From Rhynchopus euleeides (Eukaryota; Euglenozoa; Diplonemea; Diplonemida; Diplonemidae), in the NCBI GenBank assembly GCA_963210315.1, contig OY723294.1:1860001-1924000 (forward strand): DNA of 64,000 nucleotides, in the 5' to 3' direction. Within the stretch, counting starts at the first letter, position 1. The number at the start of each line of letters is the position of its first letter. The translations under genes and the position numbers were made by a program. The notes below the pieces were generated by a model, which worked only from the letters and a program-made list of their open reading frames with translations, had not been told where the DNA came from and did no database searches. Of this stretch, positions 1-7,577 are shown piece by piece.

Positions 1-1953
1 CTGTGGGGGAAGAAGGTGGAGGAGCAGGCGGAGTCGGTGGATCTCTACGCCCTGCCGCCGTATCACCACGGGTCGCATTTCAGCAACCGTGCCACGGTGC
101 TGTATTACTGCATCAGGCTGCAGCCTTTCACGGACTACTTCTGCGAGCTGAACGACCTGAAGCTCGACGTGCCTGACAGGTCGTTTCACTCGATGGAGCG
201 GGCGTGGCGTCTCTCCAGCGCGGTGAGTTCAACGGATGTCAAGGAGCTGACCCCCGAGTTCTTCTACCTCCCCGAGTTTCTGGTGAACAGCAACTCCATC
301 GAGTTCGGCGTCAAGCAGGACAAGGCGACGGTGGATCACCTGGAGCTGCCCCCCTGGGCGAAGGGCAACCCGCGTCTCTTTGTCGACATGCAGCGGCGTG
401 CCCTGGAGGGGGAGGAGTGCAGCCGCAACCTGCACCACTGGATTGACCTGACCTTCGGGTTTAAGGCGGCGAAGGAGGCGGCGGTGGAGTCGCTGAACTG
501 CTTCCACCCCTACGCCTACGAGGGGGCTGTCAACATCGATGCGATAGAGGACCCGATCCGCCGCCAGAGCACCATCGACATCATCAACAACTTCGGGCAG
601 ATGCCGACGCAGCTGCTGACGAAGCCCCACAAGAAGCGCTCCGTGGAGCTGATCTTCCACTCGAGGGACGTGCCCTTCTGGAAGACGAAGCCTCCGGAGA
701 GGAAGCTGCACGAGGCACCCTTCGCACAGTGCCAGAGCCAGGCGGACAAGGCGCTGACGCTCGTCAAATCCGAGCAGCGGCAGGGCGCCGTCCTCACCCT
801 GCAGTCCATCAGGGGTGAGGGCAGCAGCAAGGAGAGCGCCACCACGCGTGGCATCGACAGCGTGGCGAATGAGCATGCGGATGACGATGTGTGCACGCTG
901 CCTGCCAGCCAGATCCTCCTGGTGCATGCCTCGCCTGAGCCGGGAGGCGAGCTGATGGGCGGGCTCACAGAGAAGGTTGTGCGCGAGGCGCTGAACTATA
1001 AAAGCTGGGACAACTCCATCAAGGTGCGCCTCTATGAGATGAGCAGGCCTGGGAAGGATGTGCTGACGCTCCGCCAGAGCACCCGGGTGGACCCCATCCG
1101 CTCTGCAGCAGCGTCGTCAGCCGATGCGACGCACATCGCCCTCGGCACAGAGAGCGGCGCCATCGAGGTCTACCGCTATGGGTGGTCCGGCAGCACAGCG
1201 CAGCGCAAGCTTGCCTCGCCGGAGAAGCCGGCGTGGGACCTGGAGGGGGATCAGGGTGCCGCATTCCAGTTCAACCCCCCTTCGTATGACGCGCGGGAGG
1301 GGCCGCCCCACCACCCGCTGCCCGCATGCTCGCTGGCGGTGGAGGATGCGGAGGGGAAGGTGCGGTCGCTGCGCCTCCTCTCGTGCCTGCAGGGGCACAC
1401 AGCTGCAGTGGTCTCGCTTGTCGTGTCGAAGGAGTTCAACGTCATCCTGTCCGGTGGGACGGATGGGCTGCTGATTGTGTGGGATCTGCTGGACCTGACC
1501 TTCATCCGCTCGCTGTCCGCCATGCGGCACGACCCTGCCCCCTCGCATGAGACGTGGCGCCATGTGGGGAATGCGCCCGAGCCGAATGAGACGATGTCTG
1601 TTGTGGACATCAACCCGCAGAACGGCGACATCGTTGCGATCTCCGCCGCCGCCGGGCGTGGGAACCAGCTCAATCTGTGGAACATCAACGGCGTGGGCCT
1701 GGCGCGGAGGCGGCTGGAGGAGCAGGCGACGTGCATCCAGTTCTCGGGGTCCCTGGTGCTGGTGGGGCTGTACAGCGGGAAGGTGCTTCTGCTCAGCGCG
1801 TTCGACCTGTCCCCCGTGTCGTCCCCGCTGTGCCCGAAGGCGGACTGCCCCGTCACGGCGCTTGCGACGAACGAGGGGCAGACGAAGCTGTATATCGCAC
1901 AGCTTTCTAACATGCGCACCATCCTGACCACCTGGTCTGCCAAAACCAAGTGA
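1..1953 (+). CDS. BEACH domain and WD40-repeat protein, 3' part (5' end outside window)
   Basis: The reading frame is open from base 1 and ends at TGA 1951-1953, giving 650 residues of a longer protein; the first ATG/GTG codons inside the window are not the true start. Numbering from base 1, residues up to about 205 are the C-terminal two thirds of a BEACH domain: DVKELTPEFFYLPEFL at 79-94, LPPWAKGNP at 116-124, LHHWIDLTFGFK from 144 and AYEGAVNID near 173 match the hallmark core of the family. A low-complexity linker follows, then a WD40-type beta-propeller from about residue 360, with blocks near 362-395, 463-496 (the clearest, ending in VWDL), 534-566 and 574-605. BEACH/WD40 proteins (neurobeachin, LYST and Lvs relatives) are large cytosolic scaffolds in vesicle fusion and fission and lysosome-related traffic. 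It is single copy, intronless here, and on the same strand as the array. The subfamily cannot be assigned without the N-terminus. Confidence 0.93.
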   Translation: MWGKKVEEQAESVDLYALPPYHHGSHFSNRATVLYYCIRLQPFTDYFCELNDLKLDVPDRSFHSMERAWRLSSAVSSTDVKELTPEFFYLPEFLVNSNSIEFGVKQDKATVDHLELPPWAKGNPRLFVDMQRRALEGEECSRNLHHWIDLTFGFKAAKEAAVESLNCFHPYAYEGAVNIDAIEDPIRRQSTIDIINNFGQMPTQLLTKPHKKRSVELIFHSRDVPFWKTKPPERKLHEAPFAQCQSQADKALTLVKSEQRQGAVLTLQSIRGEGSSKESATTRGIDSVANEHADDDVCTLPASQILLVHASPEPGGELMGGLTEKVVREALNYKSWDNSIKVRLYEMSRPGKDVLTLRQSTRVDPIRSAAASSADATHIALGTESGAIEVYRYGWSGSTAQRKLASPEKPAWDLEGDQGAAFQFNPPSYDAREGPPHHPLPACSLAVEDAEGKVRSLRLLSCLQGHTAAVVSLVVSKEFNVILSGGTDGLLIVWDLLDLTFIRSLSAMRHDPAPSHETWRHVGNAPEPNETMSVVDINPQNGDIVAISAAAGRGNQLNLWNINGVGLARRRLEEQATCIQFSGSLVLVGLYSGKVLLLSAFDLSPVSSPLCPKADCPVTALATNEGQTKLYIAQLSNMRTILTTWSAKTK

Positions 1954-2454
1954 AGCCAAGACTAGGGATGTTCAAAGGTGTGGATATCGTTCAGGTTCTC
2001 CACCCAGCAACACGGCGTGGTGTGGGCATAGAGTCAGTCATAGCGTGTGAAGGCTTGCGCTGAATATGATGCGGCGCCTTGCCAAACAATCGCAGTTGAG
2101 AGGTTGGCGGGGAGGCTCTGAGGGGAGCTGGGGGGTGGTGCGAGTGTGTGTTGCCGCGTCAGAAGCAAAGGTGGTGCTCGGTGCGCACGCCCGCTGCAAA
2201 GTAAGAATATTCCCCGTGTGCATTTTGGTGCCAGTGAGGCAATGTGTATTTTTCTGCCACCGTTCCCCCCCTTCTCCCTGTTCCATAGCAAAGCCATGGC
2301 AAAGGAATGGCCGCCCAGGAAGCTGAGAAAAAAATGATGTTGGCGTGTGCCCCACCCCTCACCCCCCTGTGCAAAGCAGATCCGAAAATTTCCCACTTGC
2401 TTTCTGTTTCGAGACACCGTCAGAAAGCCCAAATCTCAAACCCCCCAGTTGCTG

Positions 2455-2473
2455 TGACAAGTGTCACTTGTCA
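2455..2473. repeat. Perfect 9-bp inverted repeat with 1-nt centre
   Basis: TGACAAGTG at 2455-2463 is the exact reverse complement of CACTTGTCA at 2465-2473, separated by one T. It lies about 500 bp after the BEACH stop codon, directly next to a second nested palindrome (2478-2511). Function is unknown; a protein-binding site or the scar of a small mobile element are both possible. Confidence 0.7.
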
Positions 2474-2477
2474 TCGT

Positions 2478-2511
2478 TGCTAGTTATAAGAGTTACTAGT
2501 AACAACTAGCA
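2478..2511. repeat. Nested palindrome: 8-bp outer arms enclosing a 12-bp perfect palindrome
   Basis: TGCTAGTT at 2478-2485 pairs with AACTAGCA at 2504-2511, and between them GTTACTAGTAAC at 2492-2503 is itself perfectly self-complementary. It is AT-richer than its surroundings. No ORF or known element end is attached. Confidence 0.65.
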
Positions 2512-2833
2512 TCTTCGCCTTCTTGCGATGGCTAAACTATCGCACCGTGCCGCCACTCCCCCCATTCCTTGGTTGTCATCCCCTTTCCCCCCCCAATAAA
2601 AAGGAAGGTCGGCCGCCCTGCTGTCTCCGTGTTCTGTGCTTAAAAAACAGGTGTGGCGTTATGACACTGTGCCCTCCGCTCAGAAGCGAAGTTGTCGCAG
2701 AAAAGCGAACCCATTTCTGCAACAACTGCTGTGACAAACGTTTATGTGTGCTTCAACACTGTGAGAGTGGGGCAACCGCCCCTCAAGGGCTGGGCGGTGG
2801 TGGCGGTGATCGGAAGAAAACGTGAAAACAAAA

Positions 2834-2846
2834 CCCCCCCCCCCCC
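2834..2846 (+). repeat. Homopolymer C tract (13 C)
   Basis: Thirteen consecutive C residues are flanked by A runs. Such pyrimidine runs are frequent between kinetoplastid genes, but this one is about 1 kb from the next start codon. The exact length is prone to sequencing error. Confidence 0.7.
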
Positions 2847-2997
2847 AATGAAAGTATTATCTCAGATGTGTTCGGATGGTAGTGTCGGGGTGGTGTGGTG
2901 TCCTGTTGGTGCGCGGTGGCGACTCTGGTCAGTCCGTCTTGGTCGTACAGTGCTCTCTCCACGGCACACTCGGTCAAAGAGGTGACGGGTCATATTG

Positions 2998-3041
2998 ACG
3001 AGTGGACTATCGATTGACAGTCTTCGAAGAGTGCCACTCGT
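2998..3041. repeat. Imperfect cruciform-like inverted repeat
   Basis: ACGAGTGG at 2998-3005 pairs with CCACTCGT at 3034-3041; the loop contains the perfect palindrome TCTTCGAAGA at 3021-3030. Similar CACTCGT/CACTCCTCGT words recur up to about 3115. No function can be assigned. Confidence 0.5.
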
Positions 3042-3271
3042 TCCTAACGAGGAGTAGCAAGTGGTCACTCGTGAGCAAAACTAACGTGAGAATAACGATT
3101 TTGTCACTCCTCGTCAAAGAAAATCAGAAACCTCATCCGCCGTGTGGTCCCACCAGGACCACCAGCTTCCCTGCATGCAAAAACAAGCAAAAAACGAACC
3201 CGATTTTTATTTTGTCGATTCCGTGTGAGGTGTGACTTCGTTGTGCCACGCAAATTTGTGCGCAAGTGTGT

Positions 3272-3298
3272 GGGGGTGCGGGTGGGGAGGGGACGGGG
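3272..3298 (+). promoter_or_regulatory. G-quadruplex-type motif (five G runs)
   Basis: Five runs of 5, 3, 4, 4 and 4 G are separated by loops of 1-3 nt on the coding strand (3272-3276, 3280-3282, 3284-3287, 3289-3292, 3295-3298). This fits the canonical four-run quadruplex pattern with very short loops. It lies about 600 bp upstream of the first array gene and is absent from the later spacers. A role in transcription initiation or replication is only inferred. Confidence 0.6.
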
Positions 3299-3640
3299 TG
3301 CTGCTGTGCCGGCAGTGCGCACTCAGGAAGGTCTTCTTTTCTACTGTTTGACGAGCCAGTCCTATTTCAGACACCTGTCACAGCGGATTGTCAATTCGGT
3401 TCTGTTTCTGTGCACACACCGAAAAACGTACCCCGCACGCATCGAGTCTGCCCACGCTGGCTTTTCTTCCGGTGTGTGTGACAAACAACAAAATCTATCT
3501 AGCATTCTGATTTCCCCCTCTGGTTGCACAACCATTTTTTCTTTTGTTTTGCTGCCACTTCCTTGTGGCAAGAAGACCTCTTGTCTGCCCTGTCGAGGCA
3601 CCTACGCAGAATGCCACCCACTCTCTGGGTGGTGTGGTTT

Positions 3641-3663
3641 GGGGAGGGGGGGGTGGGGGGGGG
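3641..3663 (+). promoter_or_regulatory. Second G-rich tract, quadruplex-capable
   Basis: Runs of 4, 8 and 9 G, interrupted by a single A (3645) and a single T (3654), sit about 240 bp upstream of the first array gene. The long runs can supply four G-tracts. The coding strand here is G-rich, whereas most of the surrounding spacer is C/T-rich. Confidence 0.55.
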
Positions 3664-3717
3664 CAAATAAGGAAGGGAACAGCAAAAACGGTGCAGAACG
3701 GGGCTGTGCTCTGCGAT

Positions 3718-3765
3718 ACCCCTCCCACACACCCGCACCCCCGCACCGCACCCCACTAACCCCAG
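3718..3765 (+). promoter_or_regulatory. Candidate pyrimidine tract and trans-splice acceptor AG for array copy 1
   Basis: A C-rich stretch with ACTAAC near its end is followed by the dinucleotide AG at 3764-3765. In kinetoplastids the spliced leader is usually added at the first AG after a polypyrimidine tract. If it is used, the first in-frame ATG of the mRNA would be at 3799. This is inference from composition only. Confidence 0.3.
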
Positions 3766-3882
3766 AGCCACCGCCATGTTGGTGACACCGTGCGGGCCAT
3801 GTACCACCACCACCCCTCGCAGGAGCAACTTCCAAAACAAACACAACCGACAGAAAGAAGGGTGAATTGCCATACCAGTCAG

Positions 3883-6693
3883 ATGGTGACGATGCGGGCC
3901 AGCCGGGTTGTAAGTGTCATGCTGCTGGCTTCCAGCGCGGCATGGGCACAGTCACAGCCGTGCAGCACCCATGGGTCGTTGTCAGACTGCGAAGGGCAAC
4001 TGTGTGAGAATGACATGCAGTACTGCGTGTGGAATGTGGCGGCAGGGTCCTGCGGGTGTCCGACCTCTTGCGCCGAGTACTCAGGGCTGAACCTGGAGCT
4101 GTGCGTCAACAGCGTGTGCCCTTCCCTGCTGCCGCAGCAGCAGGTGCCGTGCCAGTACGACCAGAGCACACAGCAGTGCAGCTGCCCCCAGGCTGCGCCT
4201 ACCCCTGTGCCCCAGCCCACCCCTGTGCCCCTGCCTCAGGGTTGCGGCAAGCACAGCACGCGGAACACATGTGAGGGTGACCTTTGTGCCAACGGCGTGC
4301 AGTACTGCGTGTGGAATGTGGCGGCAGGGTCCTGCGGGTGCCCGGAGTCTTGCACCGAGTACTCCGGTTTGAACCTGGAGCTGTGCGTCAACAGCGCATG
4401 CCCTTCCCTCCTGCCGCAGCAGCACGTGCCGTGCCAGTACGACCACGACACGCAGAAGTGCTGGTGTCCCGAGGCTGCAGAGACGGCCGCACCGGCGACC
4501 CCTGCCCCATCCACATCCGCGCCTCCGACCTCTGCACCGGCAACAGGTGCGCCCGCAACGCCTGTGCCCACCACAGAGGCACCCGAGCTCCCGCCGTGCA
4601 ACGAGACGACGCTTGTGCTGAACCCCAGCTTCGAGCTCATCACCACAACCACAAACATCGGGCAGGCTCTGGTGAACGGGCAGATGCAGTCGTGGTCGGT
4701 GTCGCACGGGACGCCTTCCGTGTTTGGCGGTGCCCCGGGCCAGGGGCTGCGGTCTGCGTGGATGTGGTCGCACAGCGGAATCGGTGAGGGTATTGTGACG
4801 AACGTCCCCTTTGTCAGTGGGCAGCTGTACCGCGTGACGATGTGGGTGAACACAGGCAACGCCGTGGCTGGGCAGTTCTTTGTCCGGGCAGTGAACGGGC
4901 TGGTGCTGCAGACTGCGACATCGCTTCCGACCTTCGGGCCAAGCGATGTGATGTTCTCCAACGGGATGGTCTACCCCGCCTGGGATGAGATCACATTCGA
5001 CTACACCGCGACAGACGCCTACGCGCAGCTGTGGATCTACCCGCTGCTGACCGGCGCACCCCCGAACAATGTGCAGGCGCAGCTGCGTGTGGACAACATC
5101 CGTGTGTGCGCAATCGGGACGGACGCACCGGCTACCCCTGTACCGGCGACAGCTGTGCCCACGTCTGCGCCTCCCACGTCTGCACCGGCGACCCCCGCAC
5201 CGGCAACGCCTGCACCTGCAACACCGGCACCGGCCACTCCTGCGCCTCTCACGTCTGCGCCCCCCACCTCCGCACCCCCGACATCTGCACCGCCCACGTC
5301 TGCGCCCCCCACATCCGCGCCTCCCACGTCTGCACCGGCGACCCCCGCGCCGGCAACGCCTGCGCCCGCAACGCCTGTGCCCACCACAGAGGCACCCGAG
5401 CTCCCGCCGTGCAACGAGACGACGCTCGTGATGAACCCCAGCTTCGAGCTCATCACCACAACCACAAACATCGGGCAGGCTCTGGTGAACGGGCAGATGC
5501 AGTCGTGGTCGGTGTCGCACGGGACGCCTTCCGTGTTTGGCGGTGCCCCGGGCCAGGGGCTGCGGTCTGCGTGGATGTGGTCGCACAGCGGAATCGGTGA
5601 GGGTATTGTGACGAACGTCCCCTTTGTCAGTGGGCAGCTGTACCGCGTGACGATGTGGGTGAACACAGGCAACGCCGTGGCTGGGCAGTTCTTTGTCCGG
5701 GCAGTGAACGGGCTGGTGCTGCAGACTGCGACATCGCTTCCGACCTTCGGGCCAAGCGATGTGATGTTCTCCAACGGGATGGTCTACCCCGCCTGGGATG
5801 AGATCACATTCGACTACACCGCGACAGACGCCTACGCGCAGCTGTGGATCTACCCGCTGCTGACCGGCGCACCCCCGAACAATGTGCAGGCGCAGCTGCG
5901 TGTGGACAACATCCGTGTGTGCGCAATCGGGACGGACGCGCCGGCTACCCCTGCACCGGCGACCCCCGCACCGGCAACTCCTGCTCCACCCACACCTGCG
6001 CCCGCCACATCCGCACCCCCGACTCCTGCCCCGGCGACACCACTCCCACCAACTCCCGCCCCGCCCGTGGAGCGCTGCGAGGACCTGAACTTCCAGCACA
6101 AGGCGTGCGTCAACACGCTGTGCCCCGCCTTCGTGCAGATTGGGAAGAAGGTGGCCTGCAAGTACAACGAGCTCTCTGGTGAGTGCTTCTGCCCTGAGAA
6201 GGTGGAGACGAAGGCGCCGGCAACCGCTGCCCCAGTCGTGGAGCGCTGCGAGGATCTGAACTTCCAGCACGAGGCATGTGTCAACACGCTGTGCCCTGCC
6301 TTCGTGCAGATTGGGAAGAAGGTGGCCTGCAAGTACAACGAGCTCTCTGGTGAGTGCTTCTGCCCTGAGAAGGTGGAGACGAAGGCGCCGGCAACCGCAG
6401 CCCCGCAGCGCTGCGAGGACCTGAACTTCCAGCACAAGGCATGCGTCAACACGCTGTGCCCAGGCTTGCTGCAGCTCGGGAAGGAGGTGCCCTGCAAGTA
6501 CAACGAGCTCTCTGGTGAGTGCTTCTGTCCCGAGCAGGTGGAGACGAAGGCGCCTGTCGCTGTGATCTCCGATGACTGCAGTTCGTTCCACGGCAGCCCG
6601 CGCGCATGCCTGTCGTCACTGTGCGTCGTCAGCGGCATGAAGGCTGGTTGCAAGTACGACTACACCTTAGGCAGGTGCAACTGCAGTGCTTAG
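3883..6693 (+). CDS. Array copy 1 (L type, 936 aa): secreted six-cysteine-module protein with two jelly-roll modules
   Basis: Not a family I can name. The chosen start gives a signal peptide, with arginines at 5 and 8, hydrophobic VVSVMLLASSAAWA and likely cleavage after Ala22; an in-frame ATG at 3799 is the alternative. Then come four six-Cys modules (C27-C59, C63-C101, C121-C153, C157-C195), a Pro/Thr/Ala/Ser stalk, a jelly-roll-like module (239-414, bracketed by C239 and C409), a long stalk, a second jelly-roll module (510-685), a third stalk, and four six-Cys modules starting at C732, C789, C844 and C899. The jelly-roll modules open with NPSFE and close with RVDNIRVC, as in CBM4/9-like domains, so sugar binding is possible. 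Sequons include N240-E-T. There is no transmembrane or GPI tail. Unique to this copy is Leu456 in the stalk (Pro in copies 14 and 16). Secretion is well supported; the function is inferred. Confidence 0.9.
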   Translation: MVTMRASRVVSVMLLASSAAWAQSQPCSTHGSLSDCEGQLCENDMQYCVWNVAAGSCGCPTSCAEYSGLNLELCVNSVCPSLLPQQQVPCQYDQSTQQCSCPQAAPTPVPQPTPVPLPQGCGKHSTRNTCEGDLCANGVQYCVWNVAAGSCGCPESCTEYSGLNLELCVNSACPSLLPQQHVPCQYDHDTQKCWCPEAAETAAPATPAPSTSAPPTSAPATGAPATPVPTTEAPELPPCNETTLVLNPSFELITTTTNIGQALVNGQMQSWSVSHGTPSVFGGAPGQGLRSAWMWSHSGIGEGIVTNVPFVSGQLYRVTMWVNTGNAVAGQFFVRAVNGLVLQTATSLPTFGPSDVMFSNGMVYPAWDEITFDYTATDAYAQLWIYPLLTGAPPNNVQAQLRVDNIRVCAIGTDAPATPVPATAVPTSAPPTSAPATPAPATPAPATPAPATPAPLTSAPPTSAPPTSAPPTSAPPTSAPPTSAPATPAPATPAPATPVPTTEAPELPPCNETTLVMNPSFELITTTTNIGQALVNGQMQSWSVSHGTPSVFGGAPGQGLRSAWMWSHSGIGEGIVTNVPFVSGQLYRVTMWVNTGNAVAGQFFVRAVNGLVLQTATSLPTFGPSDVMFSNGMVYPAWDEITFDYTATDAYAQLWIYPLLTGAPPNNVQAQLRVDNIRVCAIGTDAPATPAPATPAPATPAPPTPAPATSAPPTPAPATPLPPTPAPPVERCEDLNFQHKACVNTLCPAFVQIGKKVACKYNELSGECFCPEKVETKAPATAAPVVERCEDLNFQHEACVNTLCPAFVQIGKKVACKYNELSGECFCPEKVETKAPATAAPQRCEDLNFQHKACVNTLCPGLLQLGKEVPCKYNELSGECFCPEQVETKAPVAVISDDCSSFHGSPRACLSSLCVVSGMKAGCKYDYTLGRCNCSA
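4597..5124 (+). other. First jelly-roll (CBM4/9-like) module of copy 1
   Basis: Residues 239-414. The pattern is an N-terminal NPSFE, a W near the centre of the first sheet, a G-x-Y-x-V-x-x-W-V strand, an EITFDYTAT strand and a closing R-V-D-N-I-R-V. This is the typical order in carbohydrate-binding modules of the galactose-binding-like fold. It is nearly identical at DNA level to the second module, apart from silent and Leu/Met changes near residue 246. Confidence 0.6.
5410..5937 (+). repeat. Second jelly-roll module of copy 1, end of an 813-bp internal duplication
   Basis: Residues 510-685. This is a direct repeat of 4597-5124 at an offset of 813 bp (271 codons), in frame. It begins with Met-Asn-Pro where the first module has Leu-Asn-Pro. 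The segment is present only in L-type copies (1, 14, 16). Confidence 0.9.
6067..6572 (+). repeat. Three tandem 57/55-aa cysteine repeats of copy 1
   Basis: The repeats begin at 6067 (gtg, V729), 6238 (V786) and about 6406. The first two are offset by exactly 171 bp. Each has Cys spacing x9, x4, x11, x8, x1 and ends in a short E-T-K-A-P linker. The middle repeat is the one missing from the S-type genes. Confidence 0.9.
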
Positions 6694-6872
6694 TGGTGCA
6701 TGGTTTTCCGTGACTTGCATGGGGTTTCATTTGCCTCATGCCTTGCCGTCGCCGCCGTGCTCGCACTCGGCGCGGAACTCATTCTCAAACAACCATCACC
6801 TTCTGGGCGGCAGGGGCTCTGAAAACACACAACACAACAGACCCTCCCTCCCCGCCCGCTTCATAAACCACC

Positions 6873-6888
6873 GCATTCGAAAGAATGC
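6873..6888 (+). other. Putative RNA hairpin with GAAA tetraloop in the 3' UTR
   Basis: GCATTC (6873-6878), GAAA (6879-6882) and GAATGC (6883-6888) form a perfect 6-bp stem closed by a GNRA-class tetraloop, 180 nt after the stop codon. The same element occurs at the same place in every spacer of the array, but since the spacers look almost identical this conservation carries no independent weight. Confidence 0.5.
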
Positions 6889-6984
6889 CCCATTCCTTTT
6901 CCTGTTTGGCATGTGACCCAGGTGTTTCGCCTTCCCCAACCCACCCACCCACCCTCTTCGCACAAGGTGTTCGTCTTGCACATT

Positions 6985-6997
6985 GCACTGCCAGTGC
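6985..6997 (+). other. Short palindrome in the spacer
   Basis: GCACTG (6985-6990) and CAGTGC (6992-6997) are separated by one C. It is repeated in each spacer. Too short to assign a function. Confidence 0.4.
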
Positions 6998-7318
6998 GAG
7001 ACGGACGCCGGTGGCATGTCTCTTTTGTCAGCAGATGCGTGCTGCGTGCCTCGAACCTCTCCGTTGTGTTCGCGTGGCGCTGTGCCCTCACACTGGGCTG
7101 TTCATAGCACCCGTTGGCCGTTGGCCGTTTGTCTTTATTTCCCATTCCTGTCCGAGGGCGGCGGAGGAGAGGTGCAATGTCAGTAGGACAGCCTGCACCC
7201 CTCCCCGGCTGACTGGACGGGCGGGTTGAGTTGCCGTTCCATATACTTTCATGTGTGCCTTTCTTATTGATCTCGGCCCCCCCGCTGATCATTCCCCGCC
7301 ATCTTCCTCCCTCTACTC

Positions 7319-7325
7319 TACTAAC
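7319..7325 (+). promoter_or_regulatory. TACTAAC branch-point-like word in a pyrimidine-rich stretch
   Basis: TACTAAC lies in a C/T-rich segment. The next AG on the coding strand is at 7364-7365, about 40 nt downstream, a normal branch-to-acceptor distance. If used for trans-splicing it would give copy 2 a 5' UTR of roughly 650 nt. The alternative acceptors at 7855-7902 are much closer to the gene. Confidence 0.25.
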
Positions 7326-7577
7326 CTACCACCCCCGTTGACGACACGTTCTGGTGCCGCGGCAGAACAGTGGCGCTGCGCTTTTCGCGCGCCTGTTTTG
7401 CTTTTGGCACAGGACATCGCCGATCGCAAATCCCTTCCCCCTTTGCCTTTGTTCCCATTTGTCTCCGGTATTCTGATGTGGTGCTGCAGCCTCACAACAG
7501 ATTCTTTTTTGCACTTGCGCCTGCTGTTGCTGTGGTTGTCCATATCCACCTGCTCCGATTTACCCGGCATCACTGTG

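Larger units (their letters stand above)
1954..3780. other. Unique 1.8-kb spacer between the BEACH gene and the array; no convincing gene
   Basis: This stretch presumably holds the BEACH gene's 3' UTR and the upstream region of the first array copy. I see no ORF with protein-like composition; the open frames are short, overlap each other and are biased by homopolymer tracts. It contains C runs (8 C at 2587-2594 followed by AATAAAA; 13 C at 2834-2846), two G-rich tracts (3272-3298 and 3641-3663) and several perfect inverted repeats (2455-2473, 2478-2511, 2998-3041). None of it resembles the 1320-bp spacer that separates the later copies, apart from the last bases leading into position 3781. 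Confidence 0.8.

Noticed and set aside
3144-3785. 213-codon plus-strand open frame upstream of copy 1
   Set aside because: Low-complexity composition over G and C runs, no domain and no recognisable signal; it ends at the array boundary and looks like chance.
3910-3945. GTAAGT followed by CCAG inside the signal-peptide region, resembling a tiny intron
   Set aside because: The segment encodes the hydrophobic core of the signal peptide; removing it would abolish an otherwise textbook signal sequence.
6067-6572. Repeated GGTGAGT words that look like 5' splice donors in the C-terminal repeats
   Set aside because: Reading through them encodes the conserved Ser-Gly-Glu-Cys of each module, and splicing there would destroy the cysteine pattern; the frame is continuous in all intact copies.
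4081-6591. Very long open frame (836 codons) on the minus strand across copy 1, with counterparts in every copy
   Set aside because: It mirrors the plus-strand gene, its composition (Arg/Gly/Cys/His) follows from the complementary GC-rich codons, and it changes length only because the sense gene does.
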